Positions 1-5,312 of a stretch of DNA of 6,228 bases are shown piece after piece; the stretch's first letter is position 1, and every line of letters begins with the position of its first letter. The stretch is from positions 1-6,228 of the forward strand of contig JANYGM010000256.1 of NCBI GenBank assembly GCA_025362415.1, given 5' to 3'. The notes below the pieces were generated by a model. That model was not told where the DNA came from. It did not search any database and saw nothing but the letters and a program-made list of their open reading frames with translations. The position numbers were made by a program, and so were the translations under genes. This stretch comes from a bacterium. Lineage in GTDB: Bacteria > Bacteroidota > Bacteroidia > Cytophagales > Thermonemataceae.

Positions 1-139
1 TAGGCACTCAAATATCTCTGCACCGTCAGCTAAAGCAGACGGCAAAGAAAGTAAAAAAACAGAAATATAGTCTTCAAGTGCTTTAAAGTCTATTTTGCCG
101 TCTGCTTTAGCTGACGGTGCAAAGAACTTCAAGTGCCTA
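1..139. repeat. Composite REP/BIME-like inverted repeat
   Basis: A perfect 27-bp inverted repeat has arms at 20-46 and 94-120 around a 47-nt spacer. An outer 8-bp pair, TAGGCACT (1-8) and AGTGCCTA (132-139), encloses it. Each 27-bp arm also contains its own quasi-palindrome: CCGTCAGC-TAAA-GCAGACGG at 23-42 and its complement at 98-117, with one A/A or T/T mismatch per stem. The layout, two small hairpins in opposite orientation inside a bigger one, resembles bacterial REP pairs (BIMEs). CTTCAAGTGC also occurs twice directly (72-81 and 127-136). The arms are much richer in G+C than the surroundings. No coding frame is convincing here. The element touches the window edge, so it may extend left. 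That it is a mobile or dispersed element is inference. Confidence 0.8.
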
Positions 140-156
140 AATAAGAGTAAATGAAC

Positions 157-183
157 TAGCCTGACGGCTATGGGGCTTGCCCC
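157..183. repeat. Two adjacent small hairpins with CTGACG core
   Basis: TAGCC-TGAC-GGCTA (157-170) is followed directly by GGGGC-TT-GCCCC (172-183), both perfect short inverted repeats. The first shares the hexamer CTGACG with the repeat at 1-139 and with the hairpin at 6049-6076. No T tract follows, so this does not look like an intrinsic terminator. The rest of the gene-free stretch 1-375 is plain AT-rich DNA, apart from the 12-bp palindrome GTTATATATAAC at 232-243, the AATT array and the moxR promoter. Confidence 0.5.
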
Positions 184-268
184 TCAAAATACAACCTAAA
201 CAGTTACCAAAAATCAAACTGGGTAATAGAAGTTATATATAACAAATTGATTATTAACATTTTGTAGT

Positions 269-303
269 CATTCACAATTCACAATTAAAAATTCACAATT
301 ACT
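269..303. repeat. 7-bp AATTnnn tandem array (left copy)
   Basis: The stretch reads as five 7-bp units: CATTCAC, AATTCAC, AATTAAA, AATTCAC, AATTACT. A near-identical block occurs at 6116-6147, with 31 of 32 bases matching 269-300 in the same orientation. It ends just upstream of the moxR -33 box, so it could influence that promoter, but nothing shows that it does. From general memory, short AATTCAC or AATTACG-type arrays are common between Bacteroidota genes; their function is not known to me. Confidence 0.7.
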
Positions 304-306
304 TAT

Positions 307-336
307 TTGCTATTTCTGTAATTTTCATTACTTTTG
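307..336 (+). promoter_or_regulatory. Predicted moxR promoter, Bacteroidota type
   Basis: TTG at 307-309, a 19-nt spacer, then TACTTTTG at 329-336 match the Bacteroidota sigma-ABfr pattern (-33 TTG, -7 TAnnTTTG). Transcription would start near 343, giving a leader of roughly 33 nt. The leader is A-rich (CATCAAAA occurs twice) with no Shine-Dalgarno sequence, as expected for this phylum. Confidence 0.6.
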
Positions 337-375
337 TAGTGATTAAAAGCATCAAAATTACATCAAAATCAAATA

Positions 376-1431
376 ATGGAAAAAGAAAATATCAACTTAA
401 ATAACGAGAACAACGAAAATACTAACGAAAGTTCTAATGAAAATAATCAGAAAATAGAAGAGAATATTTTTGAAAAACGTATTGATTTGAGCGTTTTGCG
501 TAATGCCGTTATCAATATCAAACACGAAATTAGTAAAGTAATTGTCGGGCAAGAAAAAGTAGTTGATTTGATTATTGCTTCTGTGCTTGCTGACGGGCAT
601 ATTTTGCTAGAAGGTGTGCCAGGTGTCGCAAAAACGCTTACTGCAAAACTTCTTTCAAAAATTATTGCTATCAATTTTTCTCGTATTCAGTTTACTCCAG
701 ATTTGATGCCTTCAGACGTGCTTGGAACGTCTATTTTTAATCTCAAAACATCAGAATTTGAGTTTAAAAAAGGTCCTATTTTCTCTAATTTGATACTTAT
801 TGATGAGATAAACCGTGCGCCTGCCAAAACGCAAGCTGCACTTTTTGAGGTAATGGAAGAACGTCAGATAACCATTGATGGGCATACTTACCCAATGCCG
901 CCACCTTTTTTGGTGATTGCTACACAAAATCCAATAGAACAGGAAGGCACTTACAGACTTCCAGAGGCACAATTAGACCGTTTTTTATTCAAAATTGAAA
1001 TTGATTATCCGAAATTAGAAGAAGAAGTACAAATACTTGTCAAAGCAACACAACGTGGAAATGCACACCAATTACAAGAAGTACAAGTTGTTATTTCAGG
1101 AGAAGAAATAGAGGCTTACCGCCTGATTATCAAGAAAATACACGTTGAAAATAATTTGCTTACCTACATTGCAACTATTGTAGGCGCAACACGCAATAGC
1201 CATTCTTTGTATTTGGGGGCATCTCCTCGTGCATCTCTTGCTATACTCAATGCGTCAAAATCTTACGCAGCAATGCAAGGAAGAGATTTTATCACGCCAG
1301 ACGACATTAAATATGTAGCTTTTCCTGTGCTAAGGCATAGAGTAATGCTTACACCAGAGAAAGAAATGGAAGGTATCAATGTAGAAGAAGTTATCAACCA
1401 AATTGTGCAATCTGTGGAAGTGCCTAGATAA
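376..1431 (+). CDS. MoxR-family AAA+ ATPase
   Basis: A 351-residue cytoplasmic AAA+ ATPase of the MoxR (AAA_3) family, which acts as a chaperone-like remodeller of partner proteins, usually vWA-domain or DUF58 proteins. Visible motifs are Walker A GVPGVAKT (80-87), Walker B LILIDEINR (139-147), sensor 1 ATQNP (182-186), LDRFLF (200-205) with the likely arginine-finger region, and sensor 2 GASPRA (281-286), followed by the helical lid. Residues 1-30 are a low-complexity Asn/Glu-rich tail before the conserved domain. The ATG at 376 sits downstream of a good promoter and an A-rich leader, so I accept it, although the tail makes a later start possible. The usual DUF58/vWA partner genes do not follow. 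Instead there is a small membrane-protein gene and then a second copy of this gene's last 61 bp (1923-1983). The family call is very secure; the specific substrate is unknown. Confidence 0.95.
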   Translation: MEKENINLNNENNENTNESSNENNQKIEENIFEKRIDLSVLRNAVINIKHEISKVIVGQEKVVDLIIASVLADGHILLEGVPGVAKTLTAKLLSKIIAINFSRIQFTPDLMPSDVLGTSIFNLKTSEFEFKKGPIFSNLILIDEINRAPAKTQAALFEVMEERQITIDGHTYPMPPPFLVIATQNPIEQEGTYRLPEAQLDRFLFKIEIDYPKLEEEVQILVKATQRGNAHQLQEVQVVISGEEIEAYRLIIKKIHVENNLLTYIATIVGATRNSHSLYLGASPRASLAILNASKSYAAMQGRDFITPDDIKYVAFPVLRHRVMLTPEKEMEGINVEEVINQIVQSVEVPR

Positions 1432-1464
1432 AGTAGCTGATTAACAACTTTTTACAACATCAAA

Positions 1465-1887
1465 ATGATAACATCACAATATTTTTGGATATTAGGCTCT
1501 GTGATAATAACATTTTTAGGAATTATTCACTTAGTATATACATTTTTTACAAATAAATTTTTGCCCAGAAATGAGAATTTGAAAAAAGAAATGCATCTTA
1601 CAAGTCCCATTTTGACAAAAGAAACAACAATGTGGAATGCTTGGATAGGATTTAATGCAAGTCATAGTAGTGGAGCAATATTTATTGGAGTAATAAATAT
1701 TTACTTGGCAGTTAAACACTTTAGTATTTTACAAACTGAACATTTCTTTTTTTTGTTTAATATCACAACCATTGGATTTTATGTTTGGTTGGCAAAAAAA
1801 TATTGGTTCAAAGCTCCTTTAATAGGAATATCAATTACTTTTATCTGTTTTGTAGTTTCATATATTTTGGTAATTATCAACAAATAA
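1465..1887 (+). CDS. Small four-helix membrane protein of unknown function
   Basis: A 140-residue protein with four predicted transmembrane segments, at about residues 6-28, 66-84, 92-110 and 116-138, so an inner-membrane protein. The first loop (29-65) is polar. A conspicuous motif, WNAWIGFNASHSSG (57-70), begins just before the second helix. Its Trp, Asn, Ser and His residues look conserved-type and could bind a ligand, metal or lipid. I recall a similar W-x-GFN-x-SHS motif in small uncharacterised membrane proteins (the LIC_13387-type family), but cannot confirm membership. It starts 33 bp after the moxR stop with no recognisable promoter of its own, and CATCAAA precedes its ATG as it does for moxR, so co-transcription is likely. 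It lies between moxR and the duplicated moxR 3' end, which suggests a later arrival than moxR. No function is assigned. Confidence 0.8.
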   Translation: MITSQYFWILGSVIITFLGIIHLVYTFFTNKFLPRNENLKKEMHLTSPILTKETTMWNAWIGFNASHSSGAIFIGVINIYLAVKHFSILQTEHFFFLFNITTIGFYVWLAKKYWFKAPLIGISITFICFVVSYILVIINK

Positions 1888-1906
1888 AAATATAACAACC
1901 TTATGA

Positions 1907-1928
1907 ATACCTATTTTTGCATAGGTAT
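1907..1928. repeat. Hairpin at the left edge of the moxR relic
   Basis: ATACCTAT (1907-1914) and ATAGGTAT (1921-1928) are perfect 8-bp inverted arms around a 6-nt loop. The right arm overlaps the first bases of the duplicated moxR end (1923 onward), so the hairpin straddles the point where homology to moxR begins. It may be a rearrangement scar or a weak terminator for 1465-1887. There is no T tract after it. Confidence 0.4.
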
Positions 1929-1983
1929 CAATGTGGAGGAAGTTATTAACCAAATTGTACAATCTGTGGAAGTACCTAAATAA
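1923..1983 (+). pseudogene. Relic of a moxR 3' end (duplicate of 1371-1431)
   Basis: These 61 bases match 1371-1431, the end of moxR including its stop, at 55 positions with no gaps. In the moxR frame five of the six differences are silent (GTA/GTG, GAA/GAG, ATC/ATT, and GTG/GTA twice). The sixth, AGA to AAA, changes the last residue from Arg to Lys. It therefore descends from a moxR 3' end that diverged while still under protein-level selection, not from a recent copying error. Similarity stops abruptly on both sides. A 26-codon frame starts at the ATG at 1903 and runs through it, but nothing suggests it is expressed. It could be the remainder of a tandem moxR paralogue or a recombination scar. 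Confidence 0.85.
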
Positions 1984-2033
1984 GATATGATGTATTATAG
2001 GTAAAAAGTGATTTTAGGATTTCTACTACAAAA

Positions 2034-2063
2034 GAAGTCCTTTTCTAATTAGAAAAGGACTTC
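2034..2063 (-). terminator. Palindromic terminator of the TonB-C gene
   Basis: A perfect 30-bp palindrome has 15-bp arms (GAAGTCCTTTTCTAA and its complement); in RNA it folds as a long stem closed by a small AATT loop. Read on the minus strand the stem is followed by TTTTG, giving a short U tract about 33 nt past the stop of the 2096-2488 gene. On the plus strand the tail is AATAAG, so it is a weaker terminator for the moxR side, though it may act in both directions between the convergent units. Confidence 0.7.
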
Positions 2064-2095
2064 AATAAGATTAAACAGTAAAAAACACTCTAAAA

Positions 2096-2488
2096 TTACT
2101 GTAATTTAAAAGCTATTGGGCGAGTAACTTCTACTCTTACGGGTTTTCCCGCATTTTTACCAGGTAGCCACTTTGGCGCATTTTTGATAAGTCTAACTGC
2201 TTCTTCATCACAGCCACCACCAATTCCTTTGACAACTTCAATGTTTTTTAGACTTCCATCAAGTTCAACGACAAAACGCACCATTACACGCCCTTCAAGG
2301 CGTACATTTTTGGCTTCTTGCGGATATTGTAGATTGGTTTCTAGATATTCAAAAAAAGATTTTAAGCCTCCTACAGGCTCTGGTTGCACTTCTGCGACCT
2401 TCAATGCGGGTTCTTGAGCTTTTGCCTCGTAGGAAAATCCGACAAATAATAAAGCGGATAATGCAAGTATAGTAATAAATTTGTTCAT
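2096..2488 (-). CDS. Secreted TonB C-terminal-domain protein
   Basis: A 130-residue exported protein. Residues 1-24 form a Sec signal peptide: MNK, a hydrophobic core, and a probable cleavage after AKA. The rest is mainly one TonB_C domain (about 50-129). It shows YPQEAK (55-60), EGRVMVRFVVELDGSLKNIEVVKG (65-88, typical beta-strand pattern), GCDEEAVRLIKNAPKWLPG (92-110) and a closing PVRVEVTRPIAF (116-127). There is no proline-rich linker and no membrane anchor other than the signal peptide, so it is unlikely to be a full TonB that transmits energy with ExbBD. Bacteroidota carry many such short periplasmic TonB-C proteins; their role is usually unknown. It is transcribed alone, with a palindromic terminator just downstream. 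A -7-like TATTTTTG lies at 2579-2572 on the minus strand but lacks a convincing -33 box, so its promoter is not established. Confidence 0.9.
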   Translation of the reverse strand: MNKFITILALSALLFVGFSYEAKAQEPALKVAEVQPEPVGGLKSFFEYLETNLQYPQEAKNVRLEGRVMVRFVVELDGSLKNIEVVKGIGGGCDEEAVRLIKNAPKWLPGKNAGKPVRVEVTRPIAFKLQ

Positions 2489-2651
2489 AGTTGTTGTGGT
2501 TTAATGAAGGTTTTAAGTAAAATTTAGATTAAAACTTTGGTAACACTTCTACAAGATAGCAAAAATCTAACCAAAAATACAAAAAATACAAAAAGACAGA
2601 AAATAAAAAATTTATTGGTGTAAAAAGTGTAAAATTCTCATTGAAAACAAA

Positions 2652-2726
2652 TTAGATAAGAACATTGATGAATTGTATTTTAAAATTCGTAGCCACTTGA
2701 TTTATCAAGTGGTTTGGCTTATCTAA
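2652..2726 (-). terminator. Nested hairpin, possible terminator of the kinase/phosphatase gene
   Basis: CCACTTGAT-TT-ATCAAGTGG (2693-2712) is a perfect 9-bp stem. It sits inside a second inverted pair, TTAGATAAG (2652-2660) and CTTATCTAA (2718-2726). It begins about 50 nt past the stop of the minus-strand gene ending at 2776. The minus-strand sequence after the inner stem is CTACGAATTTT, with only a short and displaced T run, so terminator function is uncertain. The remaining 2489-2775 intergenic DNA is AT-rich and featureless. Confidence 0.4.
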
Positions 2727-2775
2727 ATAAAAGGATAAATGTTATTTGCATTAAAATACCATATTAGGAAAAACA

Positions 2776-3681
2776 TCAAAAATCTCCATAATTCACCTGC
2801 AAACAAGGTAAGTTTAGGTCTTTGCGCCACATATCCACGACTTGATTACGGTCATCTAAGATAAATTGCACAAAAAATTTATCTTTGATACTTTGGTTAA
2901 AAATCTCTATTTTGACTAGATTATCTCCTCTGTCATCATTGCCTTTTCTCATCAGAATAAAGTCGTAAGGTACATTATTGGCTTTCAACCAATTTTCTGT
3001 TTGTGGTTTGTGCGTATCTTTTCGTCCAGAAACAATAATAATTTTCACGCCTATTTGTGCATATTTGCGCACAATATCAATAATAGGCTCATTGGGCAAA
3101 TCACGCTCACAATGCTCTGCTTCATAAGGGTTTCTACCACAAATAATAGCCAGCGTGCCGTCCATATCTGCTATAATGGCTTTTGGCAAACTTTCATCTT
3201 GCTTTTGATAAATAAGATGTTTTCCAGTTTGGGTATCTTTTTCTAATTTTGGCTTAATCCATTCATTGTACATAGTCCTAATAACACGTTCACCAACAGA
3301 AACAGGGCGTTTTAAGTCCCTTGCAATGGCATCTTCCAAAGAAATTTCAAAGAATTTTATAATGATTTGTACTGGTTTGCCAGTTTCTTCTTGGTGTTGC
3401 GCAGCTATTTCACGCATACGAGCCTCGTGTTTTGGATTGAAATTTGTATCATCACAAATGACGTGTCTTCCTTCTTTTAGGGCTTCCAAAATCATTATAT
3501 CACGAATTTTCAATACAAATTTCTCATTACCTTTACTGTGCTTAGAAACATCAAGCATAGCCCGCAAATCATCTTTATTCACACGTTTATATGTGCCTGC
3601 GTCATGTGAGGCAACCATTTCTTTTGCCCACGTTGATTTTCCACTAGCAGGAAGTCCTTTCAAAAAGTAGATAGTTTTCAT
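2776..3681 (-). CDS. T4-type polynucleotide 5'-kinase/3'-phosphatase
   Basis: A 301-residue two-domain enzyme of the phage T4 Pnkp type. The N-terminal P-loop kinase transfers ATP phosphate to 5'-OH ends of RNA or DNA, and the C-terminal HAD phosphatase removes 3' (or 2',3'-cyclic) phosphates, making broken ends ligatable. Kinase motifs are GLPASGKST (9-17, Lys15/Ser16), NKDDLR (35-40, catalytic-type Asp37 and Arg40), DDTNFNP (77-83) and an Arg-containing lid segment around 125-135. Phosphatase motifs are ADMDGTLA (171-178, nucleophile-type Asp172 and Asp174), IVSGR (216-220), and LDDRNQVVDMWR (275-286) with Asp276/Asp277. It ends in YGDF; as I recall it, T4 Pnkp is also 301 residues and ends in SGDF. 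All key residues appear intact. It lies 37 bp after the BioF-like gene with no promoter seen between, so probably co-transcribed. No RNA or DNA ligase is in this window, so the repair partner must be elsewhere. It could act in nucleotide or tRNA end repair. Confidence 0.9.
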   Translation of the reverse strand: MKTIYFLKGLPASGKSTWAKEMVASHDAGTYKRVNKDDLRAMLDVSKHSKGNEKFVLKIRDIMILEALKEGRHVICDDTNFNPKHEARMREIAAQHQEETGKPVQIIIKFFEISLEDAIARDLKRPVSVGERVIRTMYNEWIKPKLEKDTQTGKHLIYQKQDESLPKAIIADMDGTLAIICGRNPYEAEHCERDLPNEPIIDIVRKYAQIGVKIIIVSGRKDTHKPQTENWLKANNVPYDFILMRKGNDDRGDNLVKIEIFNQSIKDKFFVQFILDDRNQVVDMWRKDLNLPCLQVNYGDF

Positions 3682-3718
3682 TTTGTTATTATTATTACTA
3701 ATTTTTTATTTGTTAATT

Positions 3719-4963
3719 TTAAGACTGCTGGTTGTTGAAAGATGCCTTAATTCCGTTTATAAGTCCTAAAATATCTTCTTTTGTGTTGAAAGCGTGCAAA
3801 CAAATCCGCAAGATTTCTTCTCCTTCTTTGACTGTGGGCGCAAGAATAGGACGCACATCAAAATATTCTTTTTGCAAGAAAGCAGCAAGTGCCTTAGTTG
3901 GCTCATTTCCGCCTATTTGTAAAATTTGAATGGGTGTAAAACTCTCTTTTAAAATAATATTTTCAGGGAAATGTGCCTTATTTTGGTTAAAAATATCTCT
4001 GAAAAAAGCAATATTTTCAAATAATTTCTGTTGCAAATTAGGATTATTTTTTATCATTTCAAAAGCACATTTTACAGTTGCCAAACTATGTAAAGTGGGA
4101 GCAGTCGTATAAATAAAACCTCTTGCAAAATTCACCAAATAATCCGTTAAGATTTTTGAGCCAACAATACACGCTCCGTGTGTTCCAATAGCTTTTCCAA
4201 AGGTATAAATACGTGCAAAAACATCATCTTCAGAAATAATATTTTTCAAACCACTCCTAACCCCTCCTTCAAAGGAGGGGCGTGTTTTTTCTGGAAATTT
4301 CTCACAAAAAAGCCCGTTTCCATTTTCTCCAAAAATCCCTGTACTATGTGCTTCATCTACAATCAAATGTGCGCCAAATTGCTTGCAAACGGCTGAAATA
4401 CCCAAAATATCTCCAAAATCTCCGTCCATAGAATAGACTGACTCAATTATTACAAATTTTTCACATGTTTGATTTTCTGCTGTGGTTTCTGAAAGTGTCA
4501 GTTTTTTAGCCAAATCCTCCAAATCATTATGTTTGAAGTAATAATTTTTAGCAAAACTTAGCCTTGTGCCTTCTCTTAGGCTTGCGTGAACGAGTTCATC
4601 ACAAATCAAAATATCATTTTTTTGTGAAATAGTGGCAATAAGTGCAGAATTAGCACTATAACCAGAATTAAACAACAAACAACTTTCGCCACAAAACAAA
4701 TCAGCCAAATAAGCCTCCAGCGTACACATATAAGGGTGCGTGCCTGACACCAAACGTGAGCCAGTTGCGCCAAGTTGATAATTTTCTATTTGTGAAACTT
4801 CAGTTTCTATATTTTTTTGGAGAATTTTACTTTGAGAAAGCCCTAAATAATCATTAGAACAAAAATCTATCATATTTTGTGTTTTGGTACGCAAAATACG
4901 GAGATTTCCAGTTGCTTTTCTTGTAAGTAGTTGCTTTTCTAGGCGGGATAGTAGTGTATTCAT
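3719..4963 (-). CDS. bioF: Alpha-oxoamine synthase, probably 8-amino-7-oxononanoate synthase (BioF)
   Basis: A 414-residue PLP-dependent fold-type I aminotransferase-like enzyme. BioF condenses pimeloyl-ACP or -CoA with L-alanine to give 8-amino-7-oxononanoate in biotin synthesis. Landmarks are IDFCSNDYLGL (32-42), GATGSRLVSG (65-74), FNSGYSAN (98-105), DELVHASLREG with PLP-stacking-type His126 (122-132), ESVYSMDGDF (174-183), IVDEAHSTGIFG with Asp203 and His206 (201-212), TFGKAIG with Schiff-base Lys257 (254-260), and VRPILAPTVKEGEEILRI (370-387). The family also includes KBL and serine palmitoyltransferase; the N-terminus and the RPILAPTV segment favour BioF, but no other biotin gene is nearby. 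The protein is about 30 residues longer than typical BioF. Most of the excess lies between residues 225 and 243, where a GC-rich palindrome is translated in frame (see the repeat at 4240-4285). Its leader contains a terminator-like hairpin. It is probably the first gene of an operon with the kinase/phosphatase. Confidence 0.85.
   Translation of the reverse strand: MNTLLSRLEKQLLTRKATGNLRILRTKTQNMIDFCSNDYLGLSQSKILQKNIETEVSQIENYQLGATGSRLVSGTHPYMCTLEAYLADLFCGESCLLFNSGYSANSALIATISQKNDILICDELVHASLREGTRLSFAKNYYFKHNDLEDLAKKLTLSETTAENQTCEKFVIIESVYSMDGDFGDILGISAVCKQFGAHLIVDEAHSTGIFGENGNGLFCEKFPEKTRPSFEGGVRSGLKNIISEDDVFARIYTFGKAIGTHGACIVGSKILTDYLVNFARGFIYTTAPTLHSLATVKCAFEMIKNNPNLQQKLFENIAFFRDIFNQNKAHFPENIILKESFTPIQILQIGGNEPTKALAAFLQKEYFDVRPILAPTVKEGEEILRICLHAFNTKEDILGLINGIKASFNNQQS
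4240..4285. repeat. Palindromic repeat translated in frame inside the BioF-like gene
   Basis: CCCCTCCTT-CA-AAGGAGGGG (4261-4280) is a perfect 9-bp inverted repeat of C and G runs in an otherwise AT-rich gene; edges of the whole element are approximate. It encodes about residues 226-241, including RPSFEGGVRSGLK, between DEAHSTGIFG and the TFGKA lysine motif. That interval is about 20 residues longer here (His206 to Lys257, 51) than I recall for E. coli BioF (about 29). The reading frame stays open throughout. CCCCTCCTT/AAGGAGGGG palindromes followed by a CCTAA-type stretch resemble dispersed intergenic repeats I have seen in Bacteroidota genomes, so I read this as a repeat inserted into the gene in frame. 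Confidence 0.65.
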
Positions 4964-4979
4964 TACAATTTATTCTGAA

Positions 4980-5002
4980 AATAGCTAGAAGTAATAGCTA
5001 TT
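4980..5002 (-). promoter_or_regulatory. Inverted repeat just upstream of the BioF-like start
   Basis: AATAGCTA (4980-4987) and TAGCTATT (4995-5002) are perfect 8-bp arms around 7 nt. The inner edge is 16 nt upstream of the ATG at 4963. Its position would suit an operator or a translation-controlling hairpin in the leader; which, if either, cannot be told from sequence. Confidence 0.35.
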
Positions 5003-5010
5003 ATAAAATG

Positions 5011-5038
5011 AAAAAAAAGATGCCAAAATTTGACATCT
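5011..5038 (-). terminator. Terminator-like hairpin with T8 tract in the BioF-like leader
   Basis: On the minus strand AGATGTCAAA-T-TTTGGCATCT (5038-5018) forms a stem with one U-G wobble and is followed at once by eight T residues (ending at 5011). On the plus strand the wobble would be a C/A mismatch and the tail is CTTTCC, so the minus strand is the functional orientation. It lies about 48-75 nt upstream of the ATG at 4963, with no minus-strand gene upstream of it in the window. It could be an attenuator of the BioF-like operon or a relic of a lost gene's end. Confidence 0.5.
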
Positions 5039-5232
5039 CTTTCCAGTTAAACAAAAATTGAACACTATGCAAGATATATACGTAAATACTTCTTAAAAAG
5101 TTTCAAATTGTTTAAATAAATTATTATTTTTTGGAATTTTTCTGTACATTGCTGATTATCAAGAAGATAATTTTAATTAAATTTCAAAATAAATCAAATA
5201 TTTGTTAATTTCCCCAAAATTTTAGATAAAAG

Positions 5233-5263
5233 TTCTAACTACTAAAAAAATAACGTAAATTTG
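5233..5263 (+). promoter_or_regulatory. Predicted promoter of the Cys-rich protein gene
   Basis: TAAATTTG at 5256-5263 fits the -7 box TAnnTTTG exactly. TTC at 5233-5235, 20 nt upstream, is a one-base variant of the -33 TTG. Transcription would begin near 5270, about 43 nt before the ATG at 5313. The surrounding sequence is extremely AT-rich, which favours promoter activity but also chance matches. Confidence 0.5.
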
Positions 5264-5312
5264 TAATAGAATTAACACAATTATTTTTTAACTTATATTT
5301 TTTCAAATTTTT

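Larger units (their letters stand above)
4964..5312. other. Divergent AT-rich intergenic region
   Basis: This 349-bp region separates the minus-strand BioF-like gene from the plus-strand Cys-rich gene and must hold both promoters. It contains an 8-bp inverted repeat beside the BioF-like start, a terminator-like hairpin, a small inverted repeat (ATTATC-AAGAA-GATAAT, 5155-5171) and a plus-strand promoter candidate. The stretch 5090-5310 is extremely rich in A and T. No open frame here looks like a gene, and no minus-strand TAnnTTTG box was found for the BioF-like gene. Confidence 0.6.

Noticed and set aside
1..139. Insertion-sequence end or integron attC-type site
   Set aside because: No transposase or integrase frame is linked, no target-site duplication could be identified, and the attC core trinucleotides are not arranged as required; a REP-like element fits better.
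269..303. CRISPR-like array at the AATTnnn repeats
   Set aside because: The units are 7 bp and directly adjacent with no spacers, and no cas gene is present.
1903..1983. Short 26-codon frame with ATG that reads through the moxR relic
   Set aside because: The coding character is inherited from moxR; there is no promoter, and the first seven codons are unrelated filler. It is better described as a gene remnant.
2184..2417. Open plus-strand frame opposite the TonB-C gene
   Set aside because: It lies antisense to a clear signal-peptide and TonB-C domain gene, and its Ser/Pro/Thr-rich product has no recognisable motif.
2572..2579. Minus-strand TATTTTTG as the promoter of the TonB-C gene
   Set aside because: It fits TAnnTTTG, but no TTG-like -33 box lies 19-21 nt upstream and the DNA is an A/T-run region where chance matches are likely.
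3266..3670. 134-codon open plus-strand frame opposite the kinase/phosphatase gene
   Set aside because: The minus strand encodes all catalytic motifs of the Pnkp family here; the plus-strand product has no domain and is an antisense by-product.
4178..4396. Open plus-strand frame across the palindrome in the BioF-like gene, considered as a separate inserted gene
   Set aside because: The minus-strand frame continues unbroken with family motifs on both sides. The plus-strand frame is antisense and has no recognisable feature.
5018..5038. Biotin operator (BirA box) or riboswitch upstream of the BioF-like gene
   Set aside because: The palindrome does not resemble the BirA operator as I know it and is best explained as a stem plus T-tract hairpin; no riboswitch-sized conserved structure was recognised.
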